Shown: in pieces, positions 48,239 to 57,558 of the stretch | Numbering within the stretch: position 1 is the first letter of the stretch | How the letters are laid out: every line of letters begins with the position of its first letter | DNA from: an uncultured Actinomycetes bacterium | Lineage (GTDB): Bacteria; Actinomycetota; Thermoleophilia; Solirubrobacterales; 70-9 | Length of the DNA: 64,000 bases | Assembly: GCA_946482365.1 (NCBI GenBank) | Contig: CAMLQY010000010.1 | Span: 6,067-70,066, forward strand | Direction of reading: 5' to 3' | The notes under the pieces: generated by a model | The model's input: the letters and a program-made list of their open reading frames with translations, nothing else | What the model was told of the DNA's origin: nothing | The model's database searches: none | Translations under genes and position numbers: made by a program

Positions 48239-48610
48239 ATGGGACAGCCAGTGGTCCACTTCGAGGTCGTCGGGCGCGACGGTGAGAAGCTGCAGCGCTA
48301 TTACGCCGAGCTCTTCGACTGGGACGTCAACGCCGACAACGAGATGAGGTACGGCCTCGTCGACCGCGAGGCAAACACCAACGCCGAGGGCATCGGCCTC
48401 GGCGGCGGCATCGGCCAGGGCCCCGAGGGCTACGGCGGCCACGTCACCTTCTACGTCGAAGTCCCCAGCGTCGAGGAGGCCCTGAGCAAGGCCGAGTCCC
48501 TCGGCGGCACCCGGGTGATGGGCCCCGAGACGATCATGGGCCGCATGGTCCTCGGCCAGCTCGCCGACCCCGAGGGCAACGTGATCGGGCTTATCGAGGG
48601 GGGCGCTTAG
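48239..48610 (+). CDS. VOC (glyoxalase/bleomycin resistance) family protein
   Basis: 123 residues, one VOC unit pair: VVHFEVVGRDGEKLQRYYAELFDWDV and HVTFYVEVPSVEEALSKAESLGGTRVMGPETI ... GQLADPEGNVIGLIEG. Metal ligands of classical glyoxalase I are only partly seen. Role (detoxification, drug binding or regulation) open. GAGAAGGAG before the ATG is a strong ribosome site. The stop overlaps the convergent glyS stop by four bases. Confidence 0.88.
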   Translation: MGQPVVHFEVVGRDGEKLQRYYAELFDWDVNADNEMRYGLVDREANTNAEGIGLGGGIGQGPEGYGGHVTFYVEVPSVEEALSKAESLGGTRVMGPETIMGRMVLGQLADPEGNVIGLIEGGA

Positions 48611-50001
48611 TCGCCGAGCTTCGGGCTCTGCCAGGGCTGGGCGAGGCGGGCGGCGAGGTTGTCGGCGAGCTCGCCGATCGGGACGCGGGTCTGCTCCAGC
48701 GAGTCGCGGTCGCGGAGCGTCACGGTGTCGTCTTCCATCGTCTGGTGGTCGACGGTGATGCCCCAGGGGGTGCCGATCTCGTCCTGGCGGCGGTAGCGCT
48801 TGCCGATCGAGCCGCCCTCGTCGAACTCGGCGGGCATGCGGGTCCTCAGCTCGGCGAAGATCTCGCGGGCTTTCTCGGGCATGCCCTCCTTGGAGACGAG
48901 GGGGAGGACAGCGACCTTGACCGGTGCCAGGCGGGGGTGCAGGCGCAGGACCGTGCGCTGGCGGCCCTCGACTTCCTCGACGTCGTAGGAGTCGACCAGG
49001 AAGGCGAGCGTGGCGCGGTCAGCGCCGGCTGCGGGCTCGATCACGTGTGGCACGTAGCGCTCTTTGGTCTGCTGGTCGAAGTACTCGAGCTTCTCGCCGC
49101 TGAACTCGGCGTGCTGGGTGAGGTCGAAGTCGCCGCGGTTGGCGACCCCCTCCAGCTCCGACCAGCCGATCGGGAAGAGGTACTCGACGTCGCTGGTGCC
49201 CGAGGAGTAGTGGGAGAGCTCGTCGGCGTCGTGGGGGCGGACGCGGAGGAGCTCGGGACGGATGCCGAGCTCGACGTACCAGCGCTCGCGCTCGGAGATC
49301 CAGGTCCGGTACCACTGCTCCGCCTCGGCCGGGGGCACGAAGAACTCCATCTCCATCTGCTCGAACTCCCGCGTGCGGAAGATGAAGTTGCCCGGGGTGA
49401 TCTCGTTGCGGAAGGACTTGCCGATCTGGGCGATGCCGAAGGGCGGCTTCTTGCGGGCGAAGGCCATCACGTTCTTGAAGTTGATGAAGATGCCCTGCGC
49501 CGTCTCCGGCCGCAGGTAGACCTCCGAGCCCTCGCCCGCCACCGGGCCGACGTGGGTCTCGAACATCAGATTGAACTGACGCGGCTCCGACAGCTCGCCG
49601 CCGCACTCGGGACAGCGCAGCTCGGCGCTCGGATCGCCGCCCTCGGCCTCGACCGCCTCGCGCAGGTGGTCCTCCCGCCAGCGCTTCTTGCACTTGCCCA
49701 GGCACTGGACGAGCGGGTCGGTGAAGCCCGCCAGGTGACCCGACGCCTCCCAGACGCGAGGGTGCTGGAGGATCGCCGAGTCGAGGGCGACGATGTCGTC
49801 GCGCTCCTGCAACATCGCCCGCCACCACTCGGCCTTGACGTTGTTCTTCAGCAGCACCCCGTAGTGGCCGTAGTCGTAGGTCGAGCCGAGCCCGCCGTAG
49901 ATCTCCGAGGAGGGGAAGACGAAGCCGCGCCGCTTGCAGAGGGCGACGATCTCGTCCATCGAGACCCCGGTCGGCGGTGCTCCCTCCTCGGCGGCTTTCA
50001 T
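48607..50001 (-). CDS. glyS: Glycyl-tRNA synthetase (alpha2 type)
   Basis: 464 residues. Class II synthetase of the single-chain homodimeric type used by actinobacteria. Motifs: RRGFVFPSSEIYGGLGSTYDYGHYG, motif 2 KSFRNEITPGNFIFRTREFEQMEMEFF, motif 3 in GVANRGDFDL and VIEPAAGADRATLAFL, and a zinc-type cysteine group (CLGKCKKR / CPECGGE). C-terminal anticodon-binding domain VAVLPLVSKEGMPEKAREIF. Start ATG 50001, seven bases after TACGGT; longer extension to 50046 is rejected. Promoter region shared with fmdB. Confidence 0.95.
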   Translation of the reverse strand: MKAAEEGAPPTGVSMDEIVALCKRRGFVFPSSEIYGGLGSTYDYGHYGVLLKNNVKAEWWRAMLQERDDIVALDSAILQHPRVWEASGHLAGFTDPLVQCLGKCKKRWREDHLREAVEAEGGDPSAELRCPECGGELSEPRQFNLMFETHVGPVAGEGSEVYLRPETAQGIFINFKNVMAFARKKPPFGIAQIGKSFRNEITPGNFIFRTREFEQMEMEFFVPPAEAEQWYRTWISERERWYVELGIRPELLRVRPHDADELSHYSSGTSDVEYLFPIGWSELEGVANRGDFDLTQHAEFSGEKLEYFDQQTKERYVPHVIEPAAGADRATLAFLVDSYDVEEVEGRQRTVLRLHPRLAPVKVAVLPLVSKEGMPEKAREIFAELRTRMPAEFDEGGSIGKRYRRQDEIGTPWGITVDHQTMEDDTVTLRDRDSLEQTRVPIGELADNLAARLAQPWQSPKLGD

Positions 50002-50038
50002 GGCCGGAACCGTATCGGCTGCGATAATCCCGCATCCC

Positions 50039-50341
50039 GTGCCCATCTACGAGTACAAGTGCGAGAAAGGCCACGTCTTCGACGTGATCCAGCGGATGAG
50101 CGACGAGGCGCTCAGCAAGTGCCAGGAGTGCGGCGCCCCCGCGGAACGCGTCCTGCACCCCGTCGCCGTCCACTTCAAGGGCTCCGGCTTCTACAACACC
50201 GACTACGGCAAGAAGAAGAAGGGCGGGGCCAACGGCGCTTCCGGTGAGGGTTCCGGCGACTCGAAGCCCTCCGAGTCGAAGTCGGGCGAGTCGAAGTCCT
50301 CCGCCGACTCCAAGCCCAAGGCGACCGCCACCAGCGAGTGA
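50039..50341 (+). CDS. FmdB-type zinc-ribbon protein
   Basis: 100 residues. A zinc ribbon with two CxxC pairs (YEYKCEKGHVFDV, KCQECGAP) is followed by a low-complexity Ser/Lys/Gly/Glu tail (GESKSSADSKPK). FmdB-like proteins are widespread and probably bind nucleic acid or act as small regulators. GTG start at 50039; 37 bases separate it from the divergent glyS start. GATAAT ten bases before the GTG may be the -10. Confidence 0.85.
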   Translation: MPIYEYKCEKGHVFDVIQRMSDEALSKCQECGAPAERVLHPVAVHFKGSGFYNTDYGKKKKGGANGASGEGSGDSKPSESKSGESKSSADSKPKATATSE

Positions 50342-50342
50342 A

Positions 50343-50378
50343 CTATTGACCCACCTATAGGGTGGTCAATCGTTCAGT
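50343..50378. repeat. Short palindromic repeat, copy 3 (intergenic)
   Basis: ATTGACCCACC-TATAG-GGTGGTCAAT with further CGTTCAG on the right; nearly identical to copy 1 over about 30 bases. It begins right at the fmdB stop and ends 20 bases before the MBL hydrolase start. Confidence 0.7.
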
Positions 50379-50397
50379 CGACGTTCGCGGAGGCGAG

Positions 50398-51405
50398 ATG
50401 GGAGCGGAGAGGACGCTGCACGGGGAGCCGGCGCGGTTCGAGCGCGGCTTCCGGCGAGTCGGCGAGGGAACCTGGGCCTGGCTGCAGCCCAACGGGGGCC
50501 TCGGCGAGTCGAACGCCGGGCTGGTCGTCTCCGGCGAGCACGCCCTGCTGGTCGACACCCTCTGGGACCTGACGCTGACGAGGCGGATGCTCGCGGAGGC
50601 GCGCGGTCTGGTCGACGCGACGCCCGAGACCGTCGTCAACACCCACTCCGACGGCGACCACGTCTGGGGCAACCAGCTGCTCGCGGGAGGGCGGATCATC
50701 TCGACCGCGACCGCGAAGGAGCTGATGACCCTCGACACGCCGCGGGACCTGCGCCGCCTCGAGCGCCTCGGACGGGTGCTGCGGCCACTGGGCCGGGAGA
50801 TGGCGCCCTTCGACTGGAGCGAGGTCGAGCTGACCCTGCCGAGCGAGACGTTCGACGGTGAGCTGACGGTCGCGGTCGGCGACCGCGAGGTGGAGCTGAT
50901 CGAGGTCGGCCCGGCCCACACGGCGGGAGACGCGGTGGCCTGGGTGCCCGACGTCGCGGTCTGCTTCGCCGCCGACATCCTCTTCATCGGCTGCACGCCG
51001 ATCACCTGGGCGGGACCGATCGCCGGCTGGCTGGCGGCGATCGAGCGCATCTCCTCGCTGGGCGCGGCGACGTTCGTCCCCGGCCACGGCCCGGTCTGCG
51101 ACCAGGCGGCGGTCGACCTGTTGCGCGAGTACCTCGAGTGGGCGCAGGTGGAGGGCGGCAGCCGGCTCGATCGCGGCATCGCCCCGGCGAAGGCGGCCCG
51201 CGAGATGCTCTTCAGCCGCGAGTTCGAGTCGCTTCCATGGGCGGGCTGGGACGACCCGGCCCGCCTCGTCATCACCCTCAGCACCGAGCGCTTCCGTCGC
51301 GAAGGCGGTGAGGGCCACCTCGGCGGTGCCGGCCGGACGAGGGCGATCCTGCAGATGCAGCGGCTCGAAGCCGGGCTCGAGCGGCGGAGGGGAGGCGGGC
51401 GATGA
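50398..51405 (+). CDS. Metallo-beta-lactamase-fold hydrolase
   Basis: 335 residues. MBL motif THSDGDHVWG (the first histidine pair then D/H), AHTAGDAVAWV and GHGPVC supply the metal ligands. C-terminal helical extension of 80 residues. Resembles the group often annotated as MBL-fold hydrolases of unknown substrate. GCGGAGGCGAG before the ATG at 50398 is a ribosome site. The next gene is coupled by ATGA, so they share a function. Confidence 0.87.
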   Translation: MGAERTLHGEPARFERGFRRVGEGTWAWLQPNGGLGESNAGLVVSGEHALLVDTLWDLTLTRRMLAEARGLVDATPETVVNTHSDGDHVWGNQLLAGGRIISTATAKELMTLDTPRDLRRLERLGRVLRPLGREMAPFDWSEVELTLPSETFDGELTVAVGDREVELIEVGPAHTAGDAVAWVPDVAVCFAADILFIGCTPITWAGPIAGWLAAIERISSLGAATFVPGHGPVCDQAAVDLLREYLEWAQVEGGSRLDRGIAPAKAAREMLFSREFESLPWAGWDDPARLVITLSTERFRREGGEGHLGGAGRTRAILQMQRLEAGLERRRGGGR

Positions 51406-51989
51406 GCGACCGGGACGATCCCGCCGCACCGCGTTGGCACGAGCTGCCCGATCGCACTGAGGACCCGAGGATCCGTCGCTCCCCCCTGCACCGCGGCCTG
51501 ATCGCGCTTGCGAGGCGCCTCACCCGCGGGCGCAGCTACCAGTTCATGCGCGTGGTCTCGATCGACCGGCGGCTGTTCCGGCCCTTCCTCGCCTTCAACA
51601 TGCGGCTGATGCCGCTCGGCAAGCTCGACCGGCGCGACACCGAGGCGCTGATCCTGCGCACGGCGTGGCTCTGCGGCTCCCTGTACGAGTGGACCCAGCA
51701 CGAGGCGATCGGCCGCCGCGCCGGCCTCTCCGCGGAGCAGATCGAGGCGATCGGCGCCGACCCGGGCAGTGAGATCCTCCCCGAACAGACGCGCCTGCTC
51801 CTGCCGATCGTCCCCGAGCTGCTCGAGAGCCACGCCCTGAGCGAGCCGACCTACGAATCTCTTGCGCAGCGCTTCCAGCCGTCCGAGATCCTCGAGGCGG
51901 TGATGCTGGTAGGCAACTACGCGATGCTCGCCGGCGCGCTCAACACGTTCGGCGTGCCGCTGGAGCGGGCGTGGGGGGAAGCGGAGTAA
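51402..51989 (+). CDS. Carboxymuconolactone decarboxylase-like protein
   Basis: 195 residues, all helical. Central LDRRDTEALILRTAWLCGSLYEWTQHEAIGRRAGLSAEQI matches the CMD/AhpD fold (catalytic cysteine pair CxxC is reduced to a single Cys plus His: LCGSLYEWTQHE). AhpD-type peroxidase activity is therefore doubtful; lactone decarboxylase-like or binding role is more likely. Starts on the MBL stop (ATGA). N-terminal 40 residues are an extra basic segment. Confidence 0.85.
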   Translation: MSDRDDPAAPRWHELPDRTEDPRIRRSPLHRGLIALARRLTRGRSYQFMRVVSIDRRLFRPFLAFNMRLMPLGKLDRRDTEALILRTAWLCGSLYEWTQHEAIGRRAGLSAEQIEAIGADPGSEILPEQTRLLLPIVPELLESHALSEPTYESLAQRFQPSEILEAVMLVGNYAMLAGALNTFGVPLERAWGEAE

Positions 51990-52008
51990 GTCGTTTGGCT
52001 GGCGGTCC

Positions 52009-53250
52009 CTACCCACCTAGCAGCCGGTTCACGGCCTGCTGCCGGGTGGTGTTCGGCACTTCGGTGCTTCCTTCGGGGCCTTCGCCGCAGCCCGAGTTGG
52101 CGCCGGCGCAGAGCACGTCGGTGGGGGCGCTGCCGCCGATCGCGGCGGCTAGGACCAGCTGGGGCATCGTCAAGAAGCCCATGTCGCTGACGAAGGCCTT
52201 GGGCGCGTCCCAGCCGATGATCGGGCCCTTGACGAAGTTGTAGGGGATGCGCAGGGGGTCGGTCAGCCGTCCCTTGATCCCGTTGATCACCTCCTGCTGC
52301 GCCTGCTGGCGGTCGTAGTCGTCATAGCCGAAGGAGTAGTAGCTCTTGCCCGGCCCCGGGCATTCGCTCACCTTGCGCACACGCGCGTAGGCGAGCGCCT
52401 TTTCGCCGCCCAGCGTGCTCTCGCCCTTGGGCAGGCGCAGGCTCACTCCCCCCTGGCCGCCGCCGGCGCCGCCCGAGATGTCGGCACAGAGCTTGTGCTC
52501 GAGGTTCACCTCGACCCCGCCGACCGCGTCGATCAGGTCTTCGAAGCCGGTGAAGTCGACGATCGCGACGTGGTCGACCTCGAGGTCGAGGAAGCCCTCC
52601 ACCGCTTCGATCTGGGCTGCGGCGCCGCCGTACGCGTACGCCGCGTTGATCCTCTGCGGGCTCTGGCCGGGGATCTCGGCGTAGGCGTCGCGCGGGATCG
52701 AGAGCTTGCGGAAGGCACCGCCGCCGGCGCGGATCAACATCAGCGTGTCGGCGCGGAATTCGCCGACCGAGCAGGGGTCGTGTGGCGCGTCCCCGTGCGC
52801 CTGCTGCTCGAAGCACTCCTCCGAGGGCGCCGCCCCCGGCTCCTTGGTGTCGGGCGGGCGGGCGTCGGTGCCGATCACCAGGATCGTCTGCGCGCTCGGC
52901 AGCAGCATCGGGTTGCCGTGCAGGACGTCCTTCGCTTCGCCGGAGAGCTTGAAGGACTGCAGCTGAGCGGAGACGGCGAAGGCGAGGAAGCTGAGCAGGA
53001 TCCAGCCAAGCGCCGCCAGCCCGACCCACTCGAGGACGCGCTTGCCCGTCCAGCGGCGTGCGGGCCCGGGAAGACCGGGCTCCTCAGGGCGGTCGCGCTT
53101 CCTGCGCCACGGCTTCGGCGCATGCGGCGTCCGCTCTCTGAGGCCGGAGAGGTCTGGGGACCGCAGCCTCGACAGAAGGCCTTTCCGGGACCGGTAGACC
53201 TTGTACTCGGGCGGCCCGGAGGGCTGCTGCTCGCCATCGGTGGGGGGCAT
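52009..53250 (-). CDS. LytR-CpsA-Psr (LCP) cell-wall phosphotransferase
   Basis: 413 residues. Cytosolic proline/arginine-rich N-terminus (1-75), one membrane helix (about 76-96), then the extracytoplasmic LCP domain with ILVIGTDARP, RADTLMLIRA, LSIPRDAYAEIPG, RINAAYAYGG, and ALAYARVRK. Transfers polyprenyl-linked glycopolymers to peptidoglycan. C-terminal tail contains two cysteines (LCAGANSGCG). Divergent from the ROK kinase gene with 64 bases between. Confidence 0.92.
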   Translation of the reverse strand: MPPTDGEQQPSGPPEYKVYRSRKGLLSRLRSPDLSGLRERTPHAPKPWRRKRDRPEEPGLPGPARRWTGKRVLEWVGLAALGWILLSFLAFAVSAQLQSFKLSGEAKDVLHGNPMLLPSAQTILVIGTDARPPDTKEPGAAPSEECFEQQAHGDAPHDPCSVGEFRADTLMLIRAGGGAFRKLSIPRDAYAEIPGQSPQRINAAYAYGGAAAQIEAVEGFLDLEVDHVAIVDFTGFEDLIDAVGGVEVNLEHKLCADISGGAGGGQGGVSLRLPKGESTLGGEKALAYARVRKVSECPGPGKSYYSFGYDDYDRQQAQQEVINGIKGRLTDPLRIPYNFVKGPIIGWDAPKAFVSDMGFLTMPQLVLAAAIGGSAPTDVLCAGANSGCGEGPEGSTEVPNTTRQQAVNRLLGG

Positions 53251-53314
53251 GAAAGACTGCGCGAATCATGCCGATGCTTGCGGTCGATCGCCTCCAGCCA
53301 CCCCAGAAGCTCGC

Positions 53315-54286
53315 ATGAGTGCAGGGGAAATCATCGGCGTCGACCTGGGCGGCACGAAGATGCTGCTGGGCGTCCTCGACGCTGACTCCAAGGTGCTCTG
53401 GGAGAGCCGCGAGGCGTCGACCGGGCAGACCGAGGACGAGCTGGTCGACCTGCTCGTGCGCGAGGTGAACGAGGCGCGCGCGGCCCGTCCCGGCGTCGCC
53501 GCGGTCGGCCTCGGCATCCCGGCCACGATCGACCACGGCAAGGGCATCGCGATCTCCGCCGTCAACCTGCCGCTCGACGACGTGCCGATCCGCGATCTCA
53601 TCGCCGAGCGGACCGGCCTGCCGGTCTTCGTCGACAACGACGCCAACGTCGCAGCTCTCGCCGAGCACCTCTACGGCGCGGCGAAGGGCGCCGAGAACGC
53701 GGTGATGCTGACGATCGGCACCGGGATCGGGGGCGGGCTGATCGTCGGCGGCGAGGTCTACCGCGGCTCGATCGGCGCCGGCGCCGAGCTCGGCCACACG
53801 GTCATCGACATGGACGGCCCCCCCTGCCAGGGCAACTGCCCGGGGCGGGGCTGCGTGGAGACGTTCGCCTCGGGCACGGCGCTCGGCCGCGAAGGGCTGG
53901 CGGCCGCCGAACGCGAGCCCGACTCGGTCCTCGGCAGGATGCTCGCGGACGGCGAGCCCGTCGACGGCAAGGCGGTGACCGAGGCGGCGCTGGGCGGAGA
54001 CCCGACCGCCCGCGCCGTCTTCCACCTCGTCGGGCGGAGGCTCGGCGTCGCCCTGACCAGCTTCGCCAACGTCTTCGAGCCCGAGGCGATCGTGATCGGC
54101 GGCGGCGTGATCGCGGCCGGCGACCTGCTGCTCGACCCCGCGCGGCGCGAGCTGGAAGCGCGGGCGCTGCCGCCGATGAACCGCACGCCAGTCCTCGCCG
54201 CGGAGCTGGGTAGCGACGCCGGCATGATCGGCGCCGCGGCGATGGCGCGGATCGAGCTCGCGGAGCCCGCAGGGGGCGGGAGCTGA
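53315..54286 (+). CDS. ROK-family glucokinase-like sugar kinase
   Basis: 323 residues. ATP motif VDLGGTKMLLGVLD near the start, then VDNDANVAAL (catalytic Asp), GTGIGGGLIVGG, the ROK zinc motif ELGHTVIDMDGP...CNCPGRGCVE-type (H with three cysteines) and IGGGVIAAGDLLL. Phosphorylates glucose or a related sugar. Start MSAGEIIGVDLGGTK. Its TGA overlaps the rsmI ATG (TGATG), so the two are in one operon. Confidence 0.93.
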   Translation: MSAGEIIGVDLGGTKMLLGVLDADSKVLWESREASTGQTEDELVDLLVREVNEARAARPGVAAVGLGIPATIDHGKGIAISAVNLPLDDVPIRDLIAERTGLPVFVDNDANVAALAEHLYGAAKGAENAVMLTIGTGIGGGLIVGGEVYRGSIGAGAELGHTVIDMDGPPCQGNCPGRGCVETFASGTALGREGLAAAEREPDSVLGRMLADGEPVDGKAVTEAALGGDPTARAVFHLVGRRLGVALTSFANVFEPEAIVIGGGVIAAGDLLLDPARRELEARALPPMNRTPVLAAELGSDAGMIGAAAMARIELAEPAGGGS

Positions 54287-55113
54287 TGCCCGGCCACCTG
54301 ATCGTCTGCCCGACCCCGATCGGCAACCTCGACGACGTCACGCCCCGCGTCCGCGACGCCCTCGTCAGCGCCGACTGGATCGCCTGCGAGGACACCCGCC
54401 GCACCGGCGGCCTGCTCGACAAGCTCGGCATCCGCCCGGCGCCGCCGCTCGTCTCCAACCACGAGGGCAACGAAGCCGCCCGCGCGACCGAGCTGGCGCA
54501 GCGGATCGAGCGCGGCGACACTGTCGTCCTCGTCTCCGACGCCGGCATGCCGGCGATCTCCGACCCCGGCTTCCGGCTGATCCGGCGCTGCATCGAACGC
54601 GCCCTCGACGTGACCGTGCTGCCCGGGCCCTCGGTGGTCCCGGTCGCCCTCGTCGCCTCCGGCCTGCCGACCGACCGCTGGCGCTTCGAGGGCTTCCTGC
54701 CCAAGCGCTCCGGCGAGATGGAGCGGGTGCTGCGCTCGGCCGAGACCGTGGTCGCCTTCGAGTCGCCGCGGCGGGTGGGGGAGTCGCTGGCGGCGCTGGC
54801 GGCGATCGCGCCCGACCGACCCGCCGCCGTCTGCCGGGAGATGACCAAGATGCACGAGGAGGTCGCCCGCGGCTCGCTGGCGGAACTGGCCCGCCGCTTC
54901 CGCGGCGACGTCAAGGGGGAGATCGTGCTGGTGATCGGGCCGGCCGCCGCCGAGGACCACGACCGCGACGTCGGCTTCGCCGTCGACGCCCTGCGCCACC
55001 TGGTCCAGTCGGGGGCCAGGCCGCGCGCCGCCGCCAGCGTCGTCGCCGCCCTCACCGGCACCCGCGCCAACGACCTCTATCGCGCTTTGACGGGTCGCGA
55101 GCCCCGCCAGTGA
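54286..55113 (+). CDS. rsmI: 16S rRNA 2'-O-ribose C1402 methyltransferase
   Basis: 275 residues. SAM-dependent tetrapyrrole-methylase fold: LIVCPTPIGNLDDVTPRV, CEDTRRTGGLL, LVSDAGMPAISDPGF, PGPSVVPVALVASGLP and FEGFLPKRSGE are all RsmI landmarks. Methylates C1402 in 16S rRNA, stabilising decoding at the P site. Starts inside the ROK stop. The neighbouring metG-tatD-rsmA-ispE order is a common arrangement in Gram-positive bacteria. Confidence 0.95.
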   Translation: MPGHLIVCPTPIGNLDDVTPRVRDALVSADWIACEDTRRTGGLLDKLGIRPAPPLVSNHEGNEAARATELAQRIERGDTVVLVSDAGMPAISDPGFRLIRRCIERALDVTVLPGPSVVPVALVASGLPTDRWRFEGFLPKRSGEMERVLRSAETVVAFESPRRVGESLAALAAIAPDRPAAVCREMTKMHEEVARGSLAELARRFRGDVKGEIVLVIGPAAAEDHDRDVGFAVDALRHLVQSGARPRAAASVVAALTGTRANDLYRALTGREPRQ

Positions 55114-55152
55114 GCGCGCACACCGGGTTGCGCGGATAGCCTGGCGGGACCG

Positions 55153-56658
55153 ATGTCCTACTACGTCACGACCCCGATCTACTACGTCAACGCCGAGCCG
55201 CACCTCGGCCACGCCTACTCGACGCTGGCCGCCGACGTGCTCGCCCGCCACATGCGCCAGCGCGGCGAGGACGTCTTCTTCCTCACCGGCACCGACGAGC
55301 ACGGCGAGCCGATCGAGACGGCGGCCGAGCGCGAGGGGATCTCGCCGCAGGAGCTGGCCGACCGCAACGCGGCGAAGTTCGAGGCGCTGATGCCGATCAT
55401 CGACGCCACCAACGACTTCTTCATCCGCACCTCCGATCCCCGCCACAAGGAGAAGGTCGCCGAGATCATGCAGCGGGTCTACGACAACGGCTGGGTCACC
55501 AAGGGCACTTACGAAGGCTGGTACTGCCCGCGCTGCGCCGACTTCAAGACCGAGCGCGAGCTGGGTCCCGGCCAGACCTGCGCGATCCACGAGATCCCGC
55601 TGGAGCGGGTCCGCGAGGAGAACTGGTTCTTCCGCCTCTCCGCCTTCCAGGGCCAGCTCGAAGGCCTCTACGAGGAACGGCCCGACTTCGTCGTGCCCGA
55701 GTTCCGCCGCAACGAGGCGGTCTCCTTCATCAAGGGCGGGCTGGAGGACGTCTCGCTCTCGCGCCCGGCGCTGAAGTGGGGGCTGCCGCTGCCCTGGGAC
55801 CCCGAGCAGCGGATGTACGTCTGGTTCGACGCGCTGCTCAACTACGTCACCGCGCTCGGCTTCGCCCGCGAGGGCGAGGACCTGACCGGGCGCTACTGGC
55901 CGGCCTCGCTGCACGTGCTGGGCAAGGACATCCTCAAGTTCCACGCGGTGATCTGGCCGGCCCTGCTCTGGGCCGCCGACCTCGAGCCGCCGCGGCGGAT
56001 GACGATCCACGGCTACCTGCTGATGGGCGAGAAGAAGATGTCGAAGTCGCTCGGCAACGTGCTCGACCCCTTCGAGGCGATCGACCGCTTCGGCGCCGAC
56101 GCGCTGCGCTTCTACTGCTTCCGCGAGGTCAGCTTCGGGCAGGACGGCTCGATCTCGACCGCCGGCTTCGAGGCCCGCTACGAGACCGAGCTGGCCAACG
56201 ACTTCGGCAACCTCGCCAGCCGCGTCCTGGCGATGGTCGAGCGCTACCGCGCCGGCGTCGTGCCGGAGGCCGCGGTCGACGCCGTCCTCGCCGAGGACTT
56301 CGAAGGCGCGGTGCCGCGCTTCTGCGAGCTGCTCGACCGGGCCGAGCTGACCCAGGCGCTGGAGGTTGCCTGGGCGCTGGTGCGACGCCTCAACCGCTAC
56401 GTCGAGGAGACCCAGCCGTGGGTGCTGGCCAAGGACGAGGCCGACCCCGAGCGCCTCGACGAGGTCCTCTACAACCTCTGCGAGGGCCTGCGGGTGACGA
56501 CCCTGCTGCTCGCCCCCTACCTGCCGCGGACGAGCGAGCAGCTCCTCGCCGCGCTCGATGAGGGCTCGCGAACGCTAGCCGAGCTCGGCTCTCGCCCCGG
56601 CGGCCAGCAGGTCGAGCGCGTCCCCCCGCTCTTTCCCAAGATCGAGGCTCCGGCCTAA
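55153..56658 (+). CDS. metG: Methionyl-tRNA synthetase
   Basis: 501 residues. HIGH-type motif HLGHAYST (17-24), zinc-binding CPRCADFKTE...CAIHE, KMSKS motif at GEKKMSKSLGN (near 296), and C-terminal helical anticodon-binding domain; no EMAP-like C-terminal domain. TAGCCT (55137-55142) ten bases before the ATG shows a leaderless start. The 3' end overlaps the convergent serine hydrolase gene by 84 bases. Confidence 0.97.
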   Translation: MSYYVTTPIYYVNAEPHLGHAYSTLAADVLARHMRQRGEDVFFLTGTDEHGEPIETAAEREGISPQELADRNAAKFEALMPIIDATNDFFIRTSDPRHKEKVAEIMQRVYDNGWVTKGTYEGWYCPRCADFKTERELGPGQTCAIHEIPLERVREENWFFRLSAFQGQLEGLYEERPDFVVPEFRRNEAVSFIKGGLEDVSLSRPALKWGLPLPWDPEQRMYVWFDALLNYVTALGFAREGEDLTGRYWPASLHVLGKDILKFHAVIWPALLWAADLEPPRRMTIHGYLLMGEKKMSKSLGNVLDPFEAIDRFGADALRFYCFREVSFGQDGSISTAGFEARYETELANDFGNLASRVLAMVERYRAGVVPEAAVDAVLAEDFEGAVPRFCELLDRAELTQALEVAWALVRRLNRYVEETQPWVLAKDEADPERLDEVLYNLCEGLRVTTLLLAPYLPRTSEQLLAALDEGSRTLAELGSRPGGQQVERVPPLFPKIEAPA

Positions 56659-57558
56659 CCGCGGAGAGGCCTTCCGGCGCCCGCAGGGTGCTGTTCGGAT
56701 GCCGTGCAGGAGCCGGACGGCGACGCCGCGCAGCGTCTCGTTCCCGTAGGCCGTCGAGGGGTTGTGCTCGGTGAGGATCGCGAGGGCGAGGCGACAGCGG
56801 CCCCGTTCGAGGAAGGCGACCTGGTGGCTGACGGTGCCGACGCCGTCGTCGTTGATCCCCCAGCCGCCCTTGAAGTAGAGCCGCCAGCCACGGGGCCGCG
56901 CGTCGGCGATGCCCCAGCGCTGCCAGGAGACGACCGAGCCGAGCAGGCGACGGGCGAAGCGCCGGTGGCGGCCCGGCACGTAGCGCTCGTAGCGCGACAT
57001 GAAGCGGGCCTGGTCGCGGGCGCTGACCTGCGAGAGGCCGCCGAGCCAGCCCGGTTCGTAGACCCACTGGAAGTCGCGCATCCGTGCCGCGCGGGCGAGG
57101 CGCTCGACCCTGCCGTCGCCGAGCAGGGCGGCGACGTGTATCCCGGCGGCGTTGTCGGAGGCCCGGATCATCGGTTCGAGCAGGGCTCTCTCGTCGGTGT
57201 GGAGGCGGCGCTTGCGCACCGAGGGCTGGCGCAGGTAGGCGACGAGCAGCATCGCCTTGATCACGCTGGCGGCGGGGGCGGTGCGGGCGCCGCGGAACGA
57301 GCGCAGGCGAGAGCGCAGGTCGACGAGCGCGAAGCTGACGTCGCCGAGGCGGGCGCGTGCGTAGCGCCGCGCCCCCGGTACGGACGGGTCCCAGCGCCTG
57401 TTCGAGCGAGCGCCGGCGTGATCCAGCCAGTGGGAGCCGCTAGCGAAGCTGACGCGGCCGAACCGCTCGCCGCCGCTCGGCGCCGGCAGCAGTGGCAGCG
57501 CCAAGAGCACAGCCAGGCCGATGCTCGCCATTCCCAAGGGGAACGGCCGCCGGCTCAA
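56575..57558 (-). CDS. Serine hydrolase, class A beta-lactamase-like
   Basis: About 327 residues. Signal peptide from a TTG start (LSRRPFPLGMASIGLAVLLALPLLP). Penicillin-binding/beta-lactamase motifs in order: SVIK (SxxK), SDN (SDNAAG) and KGG (FKGGWG). No typical E166 loop is obvious, so it may be a peptidase or esterase rather than a lactamase. The TTG overlaps the lldD-like stop (TTGA), indicating coupling; if ATG 57531 is used, the signal peptide loses its basic start. Overlap with metG is unusual. Confidence 0.75.
   Translation of the reverse strand: MSRRPFPLGMASIGLAVLLALPLLPAPSGGERFGRVSFASGSHWLDHAGARSNRRWDPSVPGARRYARARLGDVSFALVDLRSRLRSFRGARTAPAASVIKAMLLVAYLRQPSVRKRRLHTDERALLEPMIRASDNAAGIHVAALLGDGRVERLARAARMRDFQWVYEPGWLGGLSQVSARDQARFMSRYERYVPGRHRRFARRLLGSVVSWQRWGIADARPRGWRLYFKGGWGINDDGVGTVSHQVAFLERGRCRLALAILTEHNPSTAYGNETLRGVAVRLLHGIRTAPCGRRKASPRLGRSLDLGKERGDALDLLAAGARAELG

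Noticed and set aside
53758..56010. 750-codon minus-strand frame
   Set aside because: Runs antisense through ROK kinase, rsmI and metG, all certain genes.
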